DNA from: Halichondria panicea
Taxonomy: Eukaryota; Porifera; Demospongiae; Suberitida; Halichondriidae
Length of the DNA stretch: 64,000 nt
Direction: 5' to 3'
Assembly: GCF_963675165.1 (NCBI RefSeq)
Contig: NC_087389.1
Coordinates: 4,028,830 to 4,092,829 of the forward strand
Position 1 is the stretch's first letter, and each line of letters opens with the position of its first letter. The translations under genes were made by a program, and so were the position numbers. Positions 50,382-61,790 of this stretch are shown piece by piece. Under the pieces are notes generated by a model. The model was not told where the DNA came from. It made no database searches and saw only the letters and a program-made list of their open reading frames with translations.

Positions 50382-51902
50382 TTGTAATAATGTGATTTTG
50401 TTCCTTAAAGTATATAGACTGCGTGTTGGATTTTGTTCCTTTATTAAACATGTAGATTTAGTTCTATATACTAGTTTTGGTGCTCTCCCCAATCCTATAG
50501 CCTTCTCCTCCGTTGATTTAGGGTGAATAATAAAATAGTGTTGCTGTGCTCTATAATTATGTAGCAAGAGTTCTAATTATAAAATTTATGCATTATGCAT
50601 TACACCCCATCATGGAGTTTCCTGTGAGTGGTCACAAGAATGTTGTCTGCACTAGACCACATTTTAAGAAGTGCAAACCACATGCAGAGCACACATCTTG
50701 AATAAATCTTGAACAAGAACCAGGTCTTGCATTGAAATCTTCTATTGTAACAGTTGAAATTGTAAGTTAATTGGTGGGATATCATAGACTAGATCTAGTG
50801 AGAATTTGTTAATTTGCATGCATGCATGCATGTATATACATGCATTTAAGAGTAGGGATAGAGTGATATGCAGATAGAGTAGAATATAATTTGTGTACGT
50901 TAATTTTAAGTTTACACCATTGTGTAGATGAATAATTGATTCATGAATAACTATGTTTCGGTAATCGCTTAGCGGTTCCTTAGATTTCAATGTAGCTATG
51001 GTGCCTGTGGTAGATCTTTGTGCTCTCTTGCAACTAACCTGAGTTAATTAACCCCCTAGACTAAGTGAAAACCACTAGGCTTGATGACGAATTTCAAGCC
51101 GGGATCCAACTGGGATTGCTGATCTAGTACCATCCTTGATTAGAGAAAATGACTGTGGGATCACTGCTGTTTTAGCTCCTTGAAAATATGCACTTTTTAT
51201 GCACAAATCCTTGTCTAAATGTTTGCTGTTAAACGTGGATTGTTAATTACTGAGGTACATGTGATGCGTGTCCTATCTCCTCTGGAATAGCACACACTGT
51301 TTTGTACTTGATATATTTGTGGCTAGTTTTACTATAATTATGCATGGAGCATTCACAGTGACTTAATTGTACTTACTGGGTGATGTCAATGTTATTACCC
51401 TATGCCAGGAAGTGGTAAGTGTATCACCCAGACCACTTCCTATATGATATTGATGGCCTTTTATACATGTACCTGAGCTCAGAGGAGGTACGACACGCGT
51501 GCCTCGATTAGGCTAATAATTGCCTCTGCAATAACGTTGAGCGTGGGCGGATAATCGAGGCGTGGTTACACCCACGCTCAATGTTATTGCAGAGGCAATT
51601 AGCCTAATCGAGGCACGCATGTTATACCTCCTCTGACCTGTCGCTGATGCATGCACTATAGCAGTAAGCATGATCCTTTGATCGAGGTGTGTTAACTCAT
51701 ACAATGAAAAATCAATCAATATGATCATTTCCCGCTAACAAAAGCAATCAAATGATCTGTTCCCTGTAGGTTATCGTACATCTCTATACGGCCAGCTAGC
51801 AAAGTGGAAATCGGTCTGTTATTATTGCAAGTAACGTATCGAGTGAACTTTTTGTTTGTTATACTGGACCAAATGCTCTACTGAAATTAGCTATAGTCTG
51901 GT
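50382..51902. other. Spacer between NLR-B and NLR-C, no gene seen
   Basis: About 1.5 kb of AT-rich sequence with one foldback MITE (51480-51635) and no coding signal. Confidence 0.5.
51480..51635. mobile_element. Foldback MITE, 156 bases
   Basis: Outer ends CAGAGGAGGTA and TACCTCCTCTG are inverted. Inner arms GTGCCTCGATTAGGCTAAT and TTGCCTCTGCAATAACGTTG are inverted with one or two differences. Confidence 0.8.
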
Positions 51903-54900
51903 ATGGAAGCACAAGAAACACTGAGCGAGTTTGTTGAAGGTTTACAGGAAGCTTACAGAGAGAGGCAATTAAACACGGAGGAACAATGGCCACCTGTTAG
52001 GGGAGACAAGTTGATTAACTTGCAGTTAGTAGAGGCTGTAAAAGAAGAGGGATTTAGAGCTGGGTTGCCACAACCTGGCGCACCTAATGAAAAGGTCAAA
52101 CGTACTCCAATTCTCCATGAAAACTTGTTTAAAATCAAAGAAGGCAAGAAACCAGAGAAAAAACTTATCGTGGAAGGCAATGCTGGGATTGGTAAAACTA
52201 CACTATGTACCATGCTTGCTGAAGGGTGGGCCGAGGGCAAAATCCTGACACAATTCGACTGTCTCCTGTTGCTTCCACTAAGAGATCAGTTAGTCAGCTC
52301 AGCTTCTTCTCTTCCTGACCTCCTGGCCCTTCATCACCCCGATGAAATTATTTGTGAGTCTGTTGCTCGACAGCTAAAGAGGACAAGAGGGAAAAGGGTG
52401 CTTATCATAGCTGATGGCTGGGACGAGCTCAGTAAAACAAACCGTTCAAACGTATCTTTTCTATATAATCTTTTGTTTGGCCGTCTTCTTCCTTCTGCTT
52501 CCATCCTTCTCACCTCACGACCTTCTGCTTCAGCTCCTCTTCATGATCTTCCTTCTGTGGACCGTTTGGTTGAAGTAGTCGGTTTTAATGAGGAAAATAT
52601 CAAGCAGTACATAAAATCAGAGTTTGATCAATTCCCAGAGAAAGCTACTTCTCTTATCGAGCAGCTTGAGAACAACCCAGTCATTGAGAGTGTGTGTTCT
52701 GTGCCCCTCAATTGCGCCATTGTTTGCAATTTGTGGCACACTTTAGATCGAGAACTTCCTCGTACACTAACTGAGCTGTACACTCAACTTGTTCTTAACA
52801 TTGTCCTTCGCAATATCAAAAAGAAGTTTCCTGATTGTCCGATTGGCCTTAATAGTTTTGATGATATTCCGAATGATCTACAAGACACGTTCTGGTTAAT
52901 CTGTGAGTTTGCCTACGAGTGCTTATTACTAGATCAGCTGGTTTTCTCAGAAGCTGAATTGTCCGCTCGCTTACCCGAAGTTGGTGACAAAATGCAGTGC
53001 TTTGGTCTGTTGCAGTCTGCACGATCGCTTCTACCTGTTGGTCATGGTTTGTCTTTTCACTTTGCTCACTTGACCATCCAAGAGTTCTTGGCTGCTCTCC
53101 ATCTTGCTACTCTACCCAATGAAAAGAAACTGAAAGTTTTTGAGGCTAATGCTGTCAGTGGCCGGTTCGATATGGCTTGGAGATTTATGTTTGGTCTTGC
53201 TAGTAAACACCATTGTAGTTGTAGTGATAAGGTAATCAGTTTGGAAAAAATCTTAATGGATCAATTTATAGTGGCTAAAGAGCGTGATGATTTGGCTTTA
53301 TGTCATGCAGCTTTCGAAGCTTCAGACTCTGAATTTGCAAAAAAAGTTTGTTTTTTGCACGTAAAAAATCTTTTATTTAGTAATTTGGACAGTCCCTTTG
53401 ACTATATAGCTAAGTTCTATGTTCTTCGTCATGCTGCAAAATGTGATAATATGGTTATTAGAATAGCTGATTGTGCAATTAATGATAAGTTGTTGAAGGA
53501 ATTAACTGACATACTTTCGAATGCGAATGGTACATTGCAAGTTAGAGATTTATCCTTTGAGCAGACTAAGTTGTCTGACAAAGGTATTGCTGATTTATTT
53601 CAGAGAGCCTCAGCTGCCTTTACATCTTTAGGCTTACTTTGGATGAACGTAAACAACTTCACTGACATAATGTCGGCATATATTCACATATCTTGTACGA
53701 GTCTCACGCAACTGGATTTATCTACCAATCCTCTAGGAGTGTTCGGCATACAGTCACTGGAGACAGCTGTACGGGCAGGCGTTCTTGTTAACCTTGTGTC
53801 ACTGTATTTGTCCGACACCCTCACTGGCGATGTTGATATCAATGGAGCTCTATTGACCACTCTCCTACAGTCTATTTCCTCACACTGTGTTGGACTGGAA
53901 TCTTTAGACTTATCTGATAACAATCTTGGTATACCTGGATTATGTTCAGTTGTTGAGAACATTTCGTTAGTGTTGGATGAGATCGTATTAAGAGCTACCT
54001 ATCAGAGTACCTCTGAGTCTCAACACATAGTATCTTATGAGATGTCGAATTTTCCCTCAAACAATTTAAAAATTATTGAATTTACAAGCTCCAATTTCAG
54101 TGGAGCTGTGGGAACTCTTTTTCTGGCAAAATGTCTTCAAGCATTTCCATTACTGCAACGTTTAACTTGCTCTGACTGTTCTCTTACCTCGGCTGACATT
54201 GTAATGCTTATCCACAATCTCGAGTCTGCTAACGTGATATGTAAGAATTTATATTTGGTGGATCTCAGCAACAACTGCATTAATGATGAGGGAGCGATAG
54301 CTCTCATTGAGTGTATACCAGAGCGATTTCCAAGCTTGAAGCGCTCCAGTACTAGTGTTGTTCATGGTCTCGTGTGTGCCGTTCTTCTCCGTAGAAATCC
54401 TGTGAATAAAGAGTTATTATTCATGTACAACGAAAAATGGAAGGTATATACTCCATATACATATGTATAATTATAGTTCACAATTATATTTAAAATGAAG
54501 GTCATTGAGGAATCACGGAAAATCACAGTGCTAAATGAATGGGAGAGAACATATTTACCCCCACAAAATGAAGAGGTATAAGTGCATGATGTTTTTATAT
54601 AATGCTTGAGTATAATTATGCATACTATAATTATATCATTTCAATCTAGATGACCCGTCTTTTCTATAAGCTTTGGGATGTGCTTCTGTCAGAGATGATT
54701 CGCACGGCTAATCTAGTTATCGTGAGTGTATACCACATGATTATATATATATATATAGTATACATTGCTTTATCACGTCACAATATCTTATAATGTAGAT
54801 TGCTCCAGCTTTTTCTAAGAATGATGATATGCTTTTTTGGCCATCCACTGACAAGCCTGGAGAATACCATCCAACAGACGATGCACTGGACACTCTTAGC

Positions 54901-56217
54901 AATGATGGTATAGATATATTTATTCCAGAGAGCTCTCCTCAAGCAACAGAAACACCTAGTGATGAGGGTACGTGTTGTAGTGTACAGTCGACTCAAACAA
55001 CAGAGCGAGAGGAAAAGGAAACAGGTATATATAGGGTGTTTTAGATCTTAGCCATATAGGTATTCAAATCTTATAGGCTCTCACACCTAGCTTGCACTGA
55101 CCCTCACATGACACACACACATATATACAGCCTCTGTTGTATCAGTTGCTGACTCTAGTTGTGAAAGAGTTGCACCTGCTTCCCTCCCAACTCCATTCCC
55201 AAAATCAAGTTCAGGTAGAGCACCTGTCAGCAATCTTATCAATTACATGCATGCACTGCAAAGTTGTGCACTTTTCTAAAAATTACTATCACCCCCCCAA
55301 TACACTGTGACCGTAGATTCATCCCCACCCCCATTCAGTTCCTCCAGAGTTGACTCTCAGTGTTCTGGACAAGGAGCTCAAGACACTCACAAAACCGATA
55401 CAGTTTGGGGTCAGTTTAGGCATTTTTCAACACCGACTGGAGATTATACAGCAGGACAATCGATTTGGTACGTTTTTAAGTGGTATAATGATTATCGATG
55501 TTTAGTCTGCATCTACCTAGTTTTTTGGCATAGAAATCAAAGGAAAAACTATGCTAACAAGTGCCATAGACTATGTAGTAACCACAGACCGCGCTCTATT
55601 ATTTTGTGGTTGGAATAAAAAGTACGGTTTGGTAGGTAGAGCACGGCTAGTGGGGTATAGTTAGAGCACGGTTGGTGGCCAAAATAACACATTTTTAAAT
55701 GTAATGGTGGAAGTTCTCGAAGCATCTCATGGTTGTAATGTACCTACATGCAGCTAAGTGATCTATACGCTTCTAGCGATGCATGCTATATAATCTTACA
55801 AACAAAAGCTTTGTTCTCGAATAATTATAGGCTATAATAATTATAGTTTGCTTACCAGGCCATTGCAGTCTCTCCAGAATCAGGAATAGTAAAAATATGT
55901 TTTAGAAGGTTGCTATTCAGTAGTTAGCTCTACACTAGAGTGATAGCTTTATAGCTGCAAGAAGCTGCAAACTACAAACCAGTTAACGCACCGTTTCACG
56001 CTCGTGCTATATGGATATTATTATCTAGTACATACCCATGCATGCAGATACTGAAAGTCAGAAGATTGCCCTATTCCAGTTTATTGCAAAAAACTACAAG
56101 AGTCTAGAAATAAGTTGGAGCATTATTGCTGATGCTCTTCGTGACATTGATTATATGGACTTATCATCAGCTGTTAGGGGGAAATACTGCACCAGTACTT
56201 GTTCATTCCTAGCATAG
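51903..56217 (+). CDS. NLR-C: NACHT-LRR receptor with C-terminal Death-fold domain
   Basis: Seven exons (51903-54443, 54501-54575, 54650-54721, 54799-55024, 55131-55214, 55339-55467, 56048-56217) give 1,098 residues. Order of parts: pre-NACHT (EEQWPPVRGDKL), Walker A GNAGIGKTT at 92-100, Walker B VLIIADGWDEL, LRRs (LTQLDLSTNPLGVFG, LESLDLSDNNLGIPG), linker exons (ERTYLPPQ, acidic TPSDEG, SVADSSCERV), and the Death fold (LTLSVLDKELKTL, SWSIIADALRDIDYMDL). The tail after KYCT is six residues longer than in the paralogs. A 192-base stretch (52040-52231) is identical to NLR-A. Intron 6 is unusually long (580 bases) and contains no recognisable exon. Confidence 0.9.
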
Positions 56218-56707
56218 ATTACAGACTGTCTGCTGTCAGTCATTCATGCATGTCTGTATTGTTGACAAAGAGTTGTAATGCAAATGACATGACATGACAA
56301 TTATAATTATGTATCAATCTTGATTTTAACTGGTTCTATAGTTCAGAGTCTATATATATTTTCCTATATAAACATTTCACTTTCAACTATAACTAATAAG
56401 TTATGATACAACATTAAAATTCTGAATAAGTCACATGTTTAAACTTGAGGGGCAGTAGTCACTCTGCGAATGTAGATCTTCACTAGCTCTAGAAGTGCGT
56501 CTTAATTCAAAGCCTTGATCGCCACAGAGCCTCAACTCAGTATCGTCTGTATAGTCGGTTGAGGGAGTTACTTGCAGAACCACGGCGGGTTGTTAAATTC
56601 ACAGCAAGTACTGCCATTTGCACACCCCTGACCGTCCCAAACTGGATCATCAGGGTAGAAGATAATTATGATCAAAAAGTTGTCTGCTTCCAGTTTCACA
56701 GAAATAA

Positions 56708-56880
56708 GCCCTGTTTACACGCAGCATCTAATACGCATTGTAAAGCGCATTACTACTAACGAGGTCTATAGTCTAAACGCACTAATGCGCTATCAAAACC
56801 GGCTTACGCAAACCGCCTACCTGATGTGGTTTGAAGCCGGATCAATGCGGTTTAGACAGTAGCTGCAAGCGCATTAAAGG
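56708..56880. mobile_element. Insertion inside the fibrinogen-like pseudogene
   Basis: The pseudogene matches its intact paralog up to CACAGAAATAA and again from ATCTTGACCA, with about 173 foreign bases between. The insert begins GCCCTGTTTACACG, similar to the ends of the element at 44959-45637. The right end does not form a clear inverted copy. Confidence 0.55.
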
Positions 56881-57599
56881 ATCTTGACCAACAAAAGGAG
56901 GTACAACTCCAGTGTAAGAGGTCAGGCCTTGTGCAGGGACACACCAGCTCATTCGAGTGAACTTCATCGAGTGCATTATCAAATGTGCTGATGAGGTGAC
57001 TGTCCATGGGTTAGCTAACCCACACCATCAACGTAGACATCATCAATAGATACACCTCTGTTAATGAAATACGGATAAAAAGCATCTGTAGTATTGTTTT
57101 GGTAGCCAATCACTCTCCCACAAACTTGAGAGTACTCCACCCCATTCGTTGGATAGGTAGATAGACACACATCCTGAACTAGGTACTAGACTGCCACAAG
57201 TACGCAGTGGTGGTGTTGTTCTGGATACCAGTAGAAATCCGGTTGGGCAGTTTTGGTTAGGGATCGGCCATGAAAAGGTTGACTATACTACTCTCATCCA
57301 TCCTTCTGCAGTGTTGCAACACCTTGTTTGGTCCATGTCACAATAGACCTGAACAGGTGAGCTAATACTACTTGTAAATCCAGTATTTCCCCGATGGTCT
57401 GTCTTGGGGGAGTTCACTGCAGGATTGCTTATGATTCCCACTAAATAAAATGGTTGTAGATCATGAACAATGGCTATAACACTTTAGAAAAGAAAATTTG
57501 TTTGCTTAGAAATTTTCACTTGAAGTGTCATGTTGTTGAATGTGCTGAAATTGTAGTATTTGAATCTGTATAGGTTCGACTCGCTCAGTTGAACTTGCA

Positions 57600-58020
57600 A
57601 CACTTAATTCGAGTCATTTAGTCAAGCTTTCAACATTTGAATCTGTTGGTTCAACTCGCTCAGTTGAGCTTGCAACACTTGATTCGAGTCATTTAGTTGA
57701 GCTTTCAACATTTGATTCGAGTCATTTAGTCGACCTGTCAACATTTGAATCTGTTGGTTCAACTCGCTCAGTTGAGCTTGCAACACTTGATTCGAGTCAT
57801 TTAGTTGAGCTTTCAACATTTGATTCGAGTCATTTAGTCGACCTGTCAACATTTGAATATGTTGGTTCAACTCGCTCAGTTGAGCTTGCAACACTTGATT
57901 CGAGTCATTTAGTTGAGCTTTCAACATTTGATTCGAGTCATTTAGTCGAGCTGTCAACATTAAATTTTGGTTTGAGTCAATTAGTCGAGCTGTCAACATC
58001 TGAATCTGTTGGCTCAGTTG
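57600..58020 (-). repeat. 108-base tandem repeat coding for a coiled-coil stalk
   Basis: Units start at 57631, 57739 and 57847 with a spacing of exactly 108 bases (36 residues), with partial units on both sides. Each unit encodes two 11-residue blocks (MLKAQLNDSNQ, VLQAQLSELNQ) and one 14-residue block (QIQMLTGRLNDSNQ). This fits a hendecad-type coiled coil. Confidence 0.8.
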
Positions 58021-58612
58021 AGCTTACAACACTTGATTAAAGTCATTTAGTCAAGCTTTCAACATTTTAATCTGTTTGATTGAGTCATTTAGTCGACTGA
58101 CAAGCCAACAGAGCAATAGTGGAAGAGTGGCAAAAGGAAACAGAAGTACAAACAATAACAAGTAGAGTAGAGCTCATACTTTATGCTACTTTCCATGCAC
58201 CCCTGGGAGAGGTCACTGTTTCCCATTTCACAACCCTCTCTCATGCACATGCACTTGTGCATGGGGAAGAATCAAGCTTAAATTTACTCCCTAGATTTTG
58301 ATATAATAATTGTAATGTTTTAAAAAATAAATTGTGGTATGGCTGAACAGCCAAGTAGATTTTATGGCAGAAGGTCGATCGCAAACTGCTACAGACAGTC
58401 GTCATCTCTTCCAAAATTTAAGGTATGAAGAATAGTTGGCATAGTTACATAATTTTTTAAGTGAAGTACTAGCCTCGATTCAAGGCTAGTGAAGTACATG
58501 CATGATTTTCTAAGTTGGATAGAACACTGCCTTTAGCCAATCAGATTGCAGTATTTGGCTAACATAATCTAATCATTATAATACACTCATGTCAATAATA
58601 GTAAAGTATTCC

Positions 58613-59858
58613 TCATTGAACATAGATTTCAACAGTTTCGAGTAGTACATCTTCGTCATGTATGCCGTGATCAGCACAAATCCTCAATTCGATATCGTCT
58701 GTAGTCGGTTGAAAAAGTTGCTTGCAGAACCACGGTGGGTTGTTAAACTCACAGCAAGTGCTGGTACCCCCACATCCCTGACCGTCCCAGATTGGATCAT
58801 CAGGAAAAAATATTAGAGAAATTGTTTGTCGACTACCAGTTGCACAGAAATAATCTTGACCAATAAAGGGAGGTACAGCTCCTGTGTAGGTCACGTCAGG
58901 TCTAGTGCAAGGACATACAAATCTATTCCAGGCTGTTTCAGCAAGTGCATTAGCAAATGTCCAGATGTGCTGACGAGGTGACTGTCCATGAGTTAGGCTC
59001 ACACCATCAACGTAAATGTCATCAATTGACAAGTTCTGATTTCCGAAATATGGATCAAAAGCATCTGGAGTCTTATCTTGGTAGCCAATCACTCTTCCAC
59101 AAACTCGAGAGTACTCCACCCCATAAGTTGGATAGGTAGTAGACACACATCCTGCTGGTCCAGGTCTGCCACAAGTACGCAGTGGTGGTGTTGTCTTGTT
59201 CAACACCAGTCTGAATCCATCTGGGCAGTTTTGGCTGGGGTCAGTCATGTCAAGGTTGGCTACCCTCATCCATCCTCCTGTAGTGTTGCAGCTACAGCTT
59301 GTTCGGTTCATGTCACAGTAGACCTGAACAGGAGAGCTAGTACTGTCAGTTGCAATCCAGTATTCTCCAGATGGTTTGTCTTGAGGGATGTCGCGGCAAG
59401 AACTAGCTGGATTGCTTTCGATGATGCCCAATGCTGTGAATTTACGAACATCTTGGAATAGATTTTTCGAAAAACTCTCTTGGTCAGAAATTCTAATTTC
59501 AAGTGTTACGATGTCTTGTTTCAAATTGCTGATCTGGGATTCCACCTCCTGACTGGAGCTGCTCAGCTGATCTTGCTGGTTGTTTAACTCTATTATAGCA
59601 TAGCTCACTGCTACCAAAGCCACTATCAGAGAAAGGACAGCTATAACTAGAGCTAAGATAGTAGCAATAGCATGGCAATTCACTAGTACTTCCTTCATAT
59701 TGACGGACGCTTCTTTGCCTGTTGCTGGATTGATTTTTTCTTCCTTATGATATTGTGGGAGGGTTGCTACCTACTTGTAGTACTGAATCATAAACATTTT
59801 CCTCTTCTCTGCAGCAACGAACATATGCATCATTAATGACAAACTCATCTTCGTCCAT
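58613..59858 (-). CDS. Type II membrane protein with fibrinogen-like ectodomain
   Basis: The main frame runs from ATG 59698 to the stop at 58613 (361 residues). It has one membrane span (ATILALVIAVLSLIVALVAV), a short coiled coil (QEVESQISNLKQDIVTLEIR), then an ectodomain opening with fibrinogen-like SCRDIPQ..., YWIATD and VYCDMN, and GGWMRVANLDMTDPSQNCP. It continues with about 18 cysteines and ends DDIELRICADHG and LETVEIYV. Such ectodomains recur in sponge and cnidarian proteins of unknown function. Upstream sequence suggests a 28-residue acidic cytoplasmic start (MDEDEFVINDAYVRCC, 59858-59775), joined across only 31 bases with GT-AG ends to an in-frame exon beginning at 59743. If real, the protein has 404 residues. 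A frameshift is the alternative. Probably a cell-surface recognition or adhesion protein. Confidence 0.75.
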
Positions 59859-60040
59859 TATGCTTGCAAGACAGACACAGTTTAGATCTAACTGGCACAC
59901 ACAATCGCCTTTAGTTAGTGCTTATAGACTGTATAAACTATGAAACGGTTAGTGTACATGATATGACTCAACAAGTATCGAGAACCAAGGGTTATAGAAC
60001 GACTCAAGCTCACCCCAATTATATATAGTGTTGCTGACAC

Positions 60041-60262
60041 TGAACACTTAATGACTGAAACAGCAACAATGAGCACACTGATCACGATCAATTACAATAA
60101 TAGTCAAGACACAGGAACACTTAATGACTGAAACAGCAACAATGAGCACACTGATCACGATCAATTACAATAATAGTCAAGACACATAAACACTTAATGA
60201 CTGAAACAGCAACAATGAGCACACTCAGATCACAATCAATTACAATAATAGTCAAGACACAC
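60041..60262. repeat. 73-base tandem repeat, three copies
   Basis: CACTTAATGACTGAAACAGC recurs at about 60045, 60118 and 60191. Each unit also contains GATCAATTACAATAATAGTC. Confidence 0.85.
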
Positions 60263-61235
60263 AATAGTGGTACAAAACATGAAGAAATTAAGATAGAAAA
60301 TATTGACAAAAACGTAATTACTGAAATTCTATACCTTCAAAGAAATGTATACTGTATATAAGCGGGGTGCAGCTCAAGCAATTAGCCTCTGATTACACTC
60401 AGCAAAATATAAGCATACACATCCTGTAAAAGGCCAGAGCAGTACACAAAAAACATGGATAATAATGGACAATGGCCCAAAGCCGAAAAATGGCAAATTC
60501 TCATACAACGTGGGCTGATAATTATTGCTGAATCAAAGGTTAATTGAGCTGCTGCACCGCGTCTAAAAGTGACGCTAGCTACTGGTAGCAGATAGTATAT
60601 ACTTAATAATGTAGTGATACAAAGTCTTTCAGAAGAATGTTAGAGGGGACAGGGAATAAGTGTTCAGCGTTTCAAACCGATAAAGGCTAGCTTATGTACC
60701 GATAATAGATTTACATGCTTGTGTATCATAATACTATAACCTACATGTGATATAATTATAGTATAATTATATGGTATATATAGTGGACTATACCATGTGC
60801 ACATTGTGGGACACGGAGACGCAGGACCAAAGTGCTTCATCAATGAAAATATTTACTGCCTGCGTGTACATGCACAGCGTATAGAGGTATACCCATAAGC
60901 TCAGTTTACTCTACACATATTATTGTGGTGGCTAAACAAATGAATGTATCATCAAAATATATTATACTGCATGCATGCATGTATACCTCATTTCAGCGCC
61001 TGCCTAGTAGAAGCATGCATGCATGCTGTAGATTATAAATATCTGCGTATAGCCTAAGTTGACATTGTGTGACTTATAGTTGCGCATAAAACTGTGCACA
61101 CTATATATATATAATTATTTGTGCATGGCCATAAAAATTAATGATGTTTTATAAAACTCTAAACAACCCTGACGCAAATCATAGCAGCTTGTTTTCCTGA
61201 TTTTTGCATAATAATTATAATACCTACATACTCCA
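60263..61235. other. Intergenic, no gene seen
   Basis: AT-rich sequence with short GCATGCAT runs; no coding signal. Confidence 0.4.
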
Positions 61236-61790
61236 ATGCCCATGCACATATCCATGCACATCTACTCGGACACTTTGGGCTCTTGGGGGGATGCATGCAT
61301 GCAGCGCTTGCGGTCTGCTTGGCTTCCGTTACAATGGCCCCCGGCCAGTAGGGACTGCCACATTTCAATCAAAGAAATGATTCCTATTCTCATTGCCGCA
61401 GTAGTATGGGGACAGTGCCTATATCGATATCGTTTCACTCCGACAACATAAGATGTGGTGGCATTACTTAATTTGGGCTCGATCAATAATGCATTTCATG
61501 CGGTTTCTGACATTTGTGGCTGCAACATTTCATTTTCTTGTCGGCACATAGTATTCCGGGAACAAATAACGTTATTGCTGACGCACCCTCATGGAACAAT
61601 GTACAGCTATTCCTCTCTTTCCCCTCACAATACCCATGCATGCAAGGCTATCCCGGACCTCCTTCTCAAGGAAAAATGCATGGATTGGACATCGCCGGCC
61701 TGGATAAGGCTGTGGAATTCTATTTTTGCACAGACATATACACGAGTGCATGCATGTATATGTATTTGTTCCAGTGGGTGAGTGAAGTAC
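61236..61790 (+). mobile_element. DIRS-like retrotransposon fragment, decayed
   Basis: Pieces of a reverse transcriptase/RNase H region appear in order but in shifting frames. They are HISIKEMIPILIAAVVWG, VVALLNLGS, SCRH followed in another frame by IPGTNNVIADA, then DWTSPAW of the following recombinase-type region. This order is characteristic of DIRS-type tyrosine-recombinase elements. Stops and frame changes show it is dead. No ends were found. Confidence 0.7.

Larger units (their letters stand above)
56466..58160 (-). pseudogene. Decayed copy of the fibrinogen-like membrane protein
   Basis: On the minus strand this mirrors the intact gene at 58613-59858, in order: a hydrophobic segment (LLFPFATLPLLLCWLV, near 58100-58150), a repeat-built coiled-coil stalk (57600-58020), then the cysteine-rich ectodomain (56466-57450). 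The copy is broken by frame changes, an in-frame stop in the first stalk repeats, and an insertion at 56708-56880 within the sequence matching the ectodomain. The stalk itself keeps a 125-residue open frame. It lies about 250 bases behind the end of NLR-C. Confidence 0.75.

Noticed and set aside
55468-56047. Extra exon in the long last intron of NLR-C
   Set aside because: No open, splice-bordered stretch with Death-fold or other similarity; the flanking exons already join in frame.
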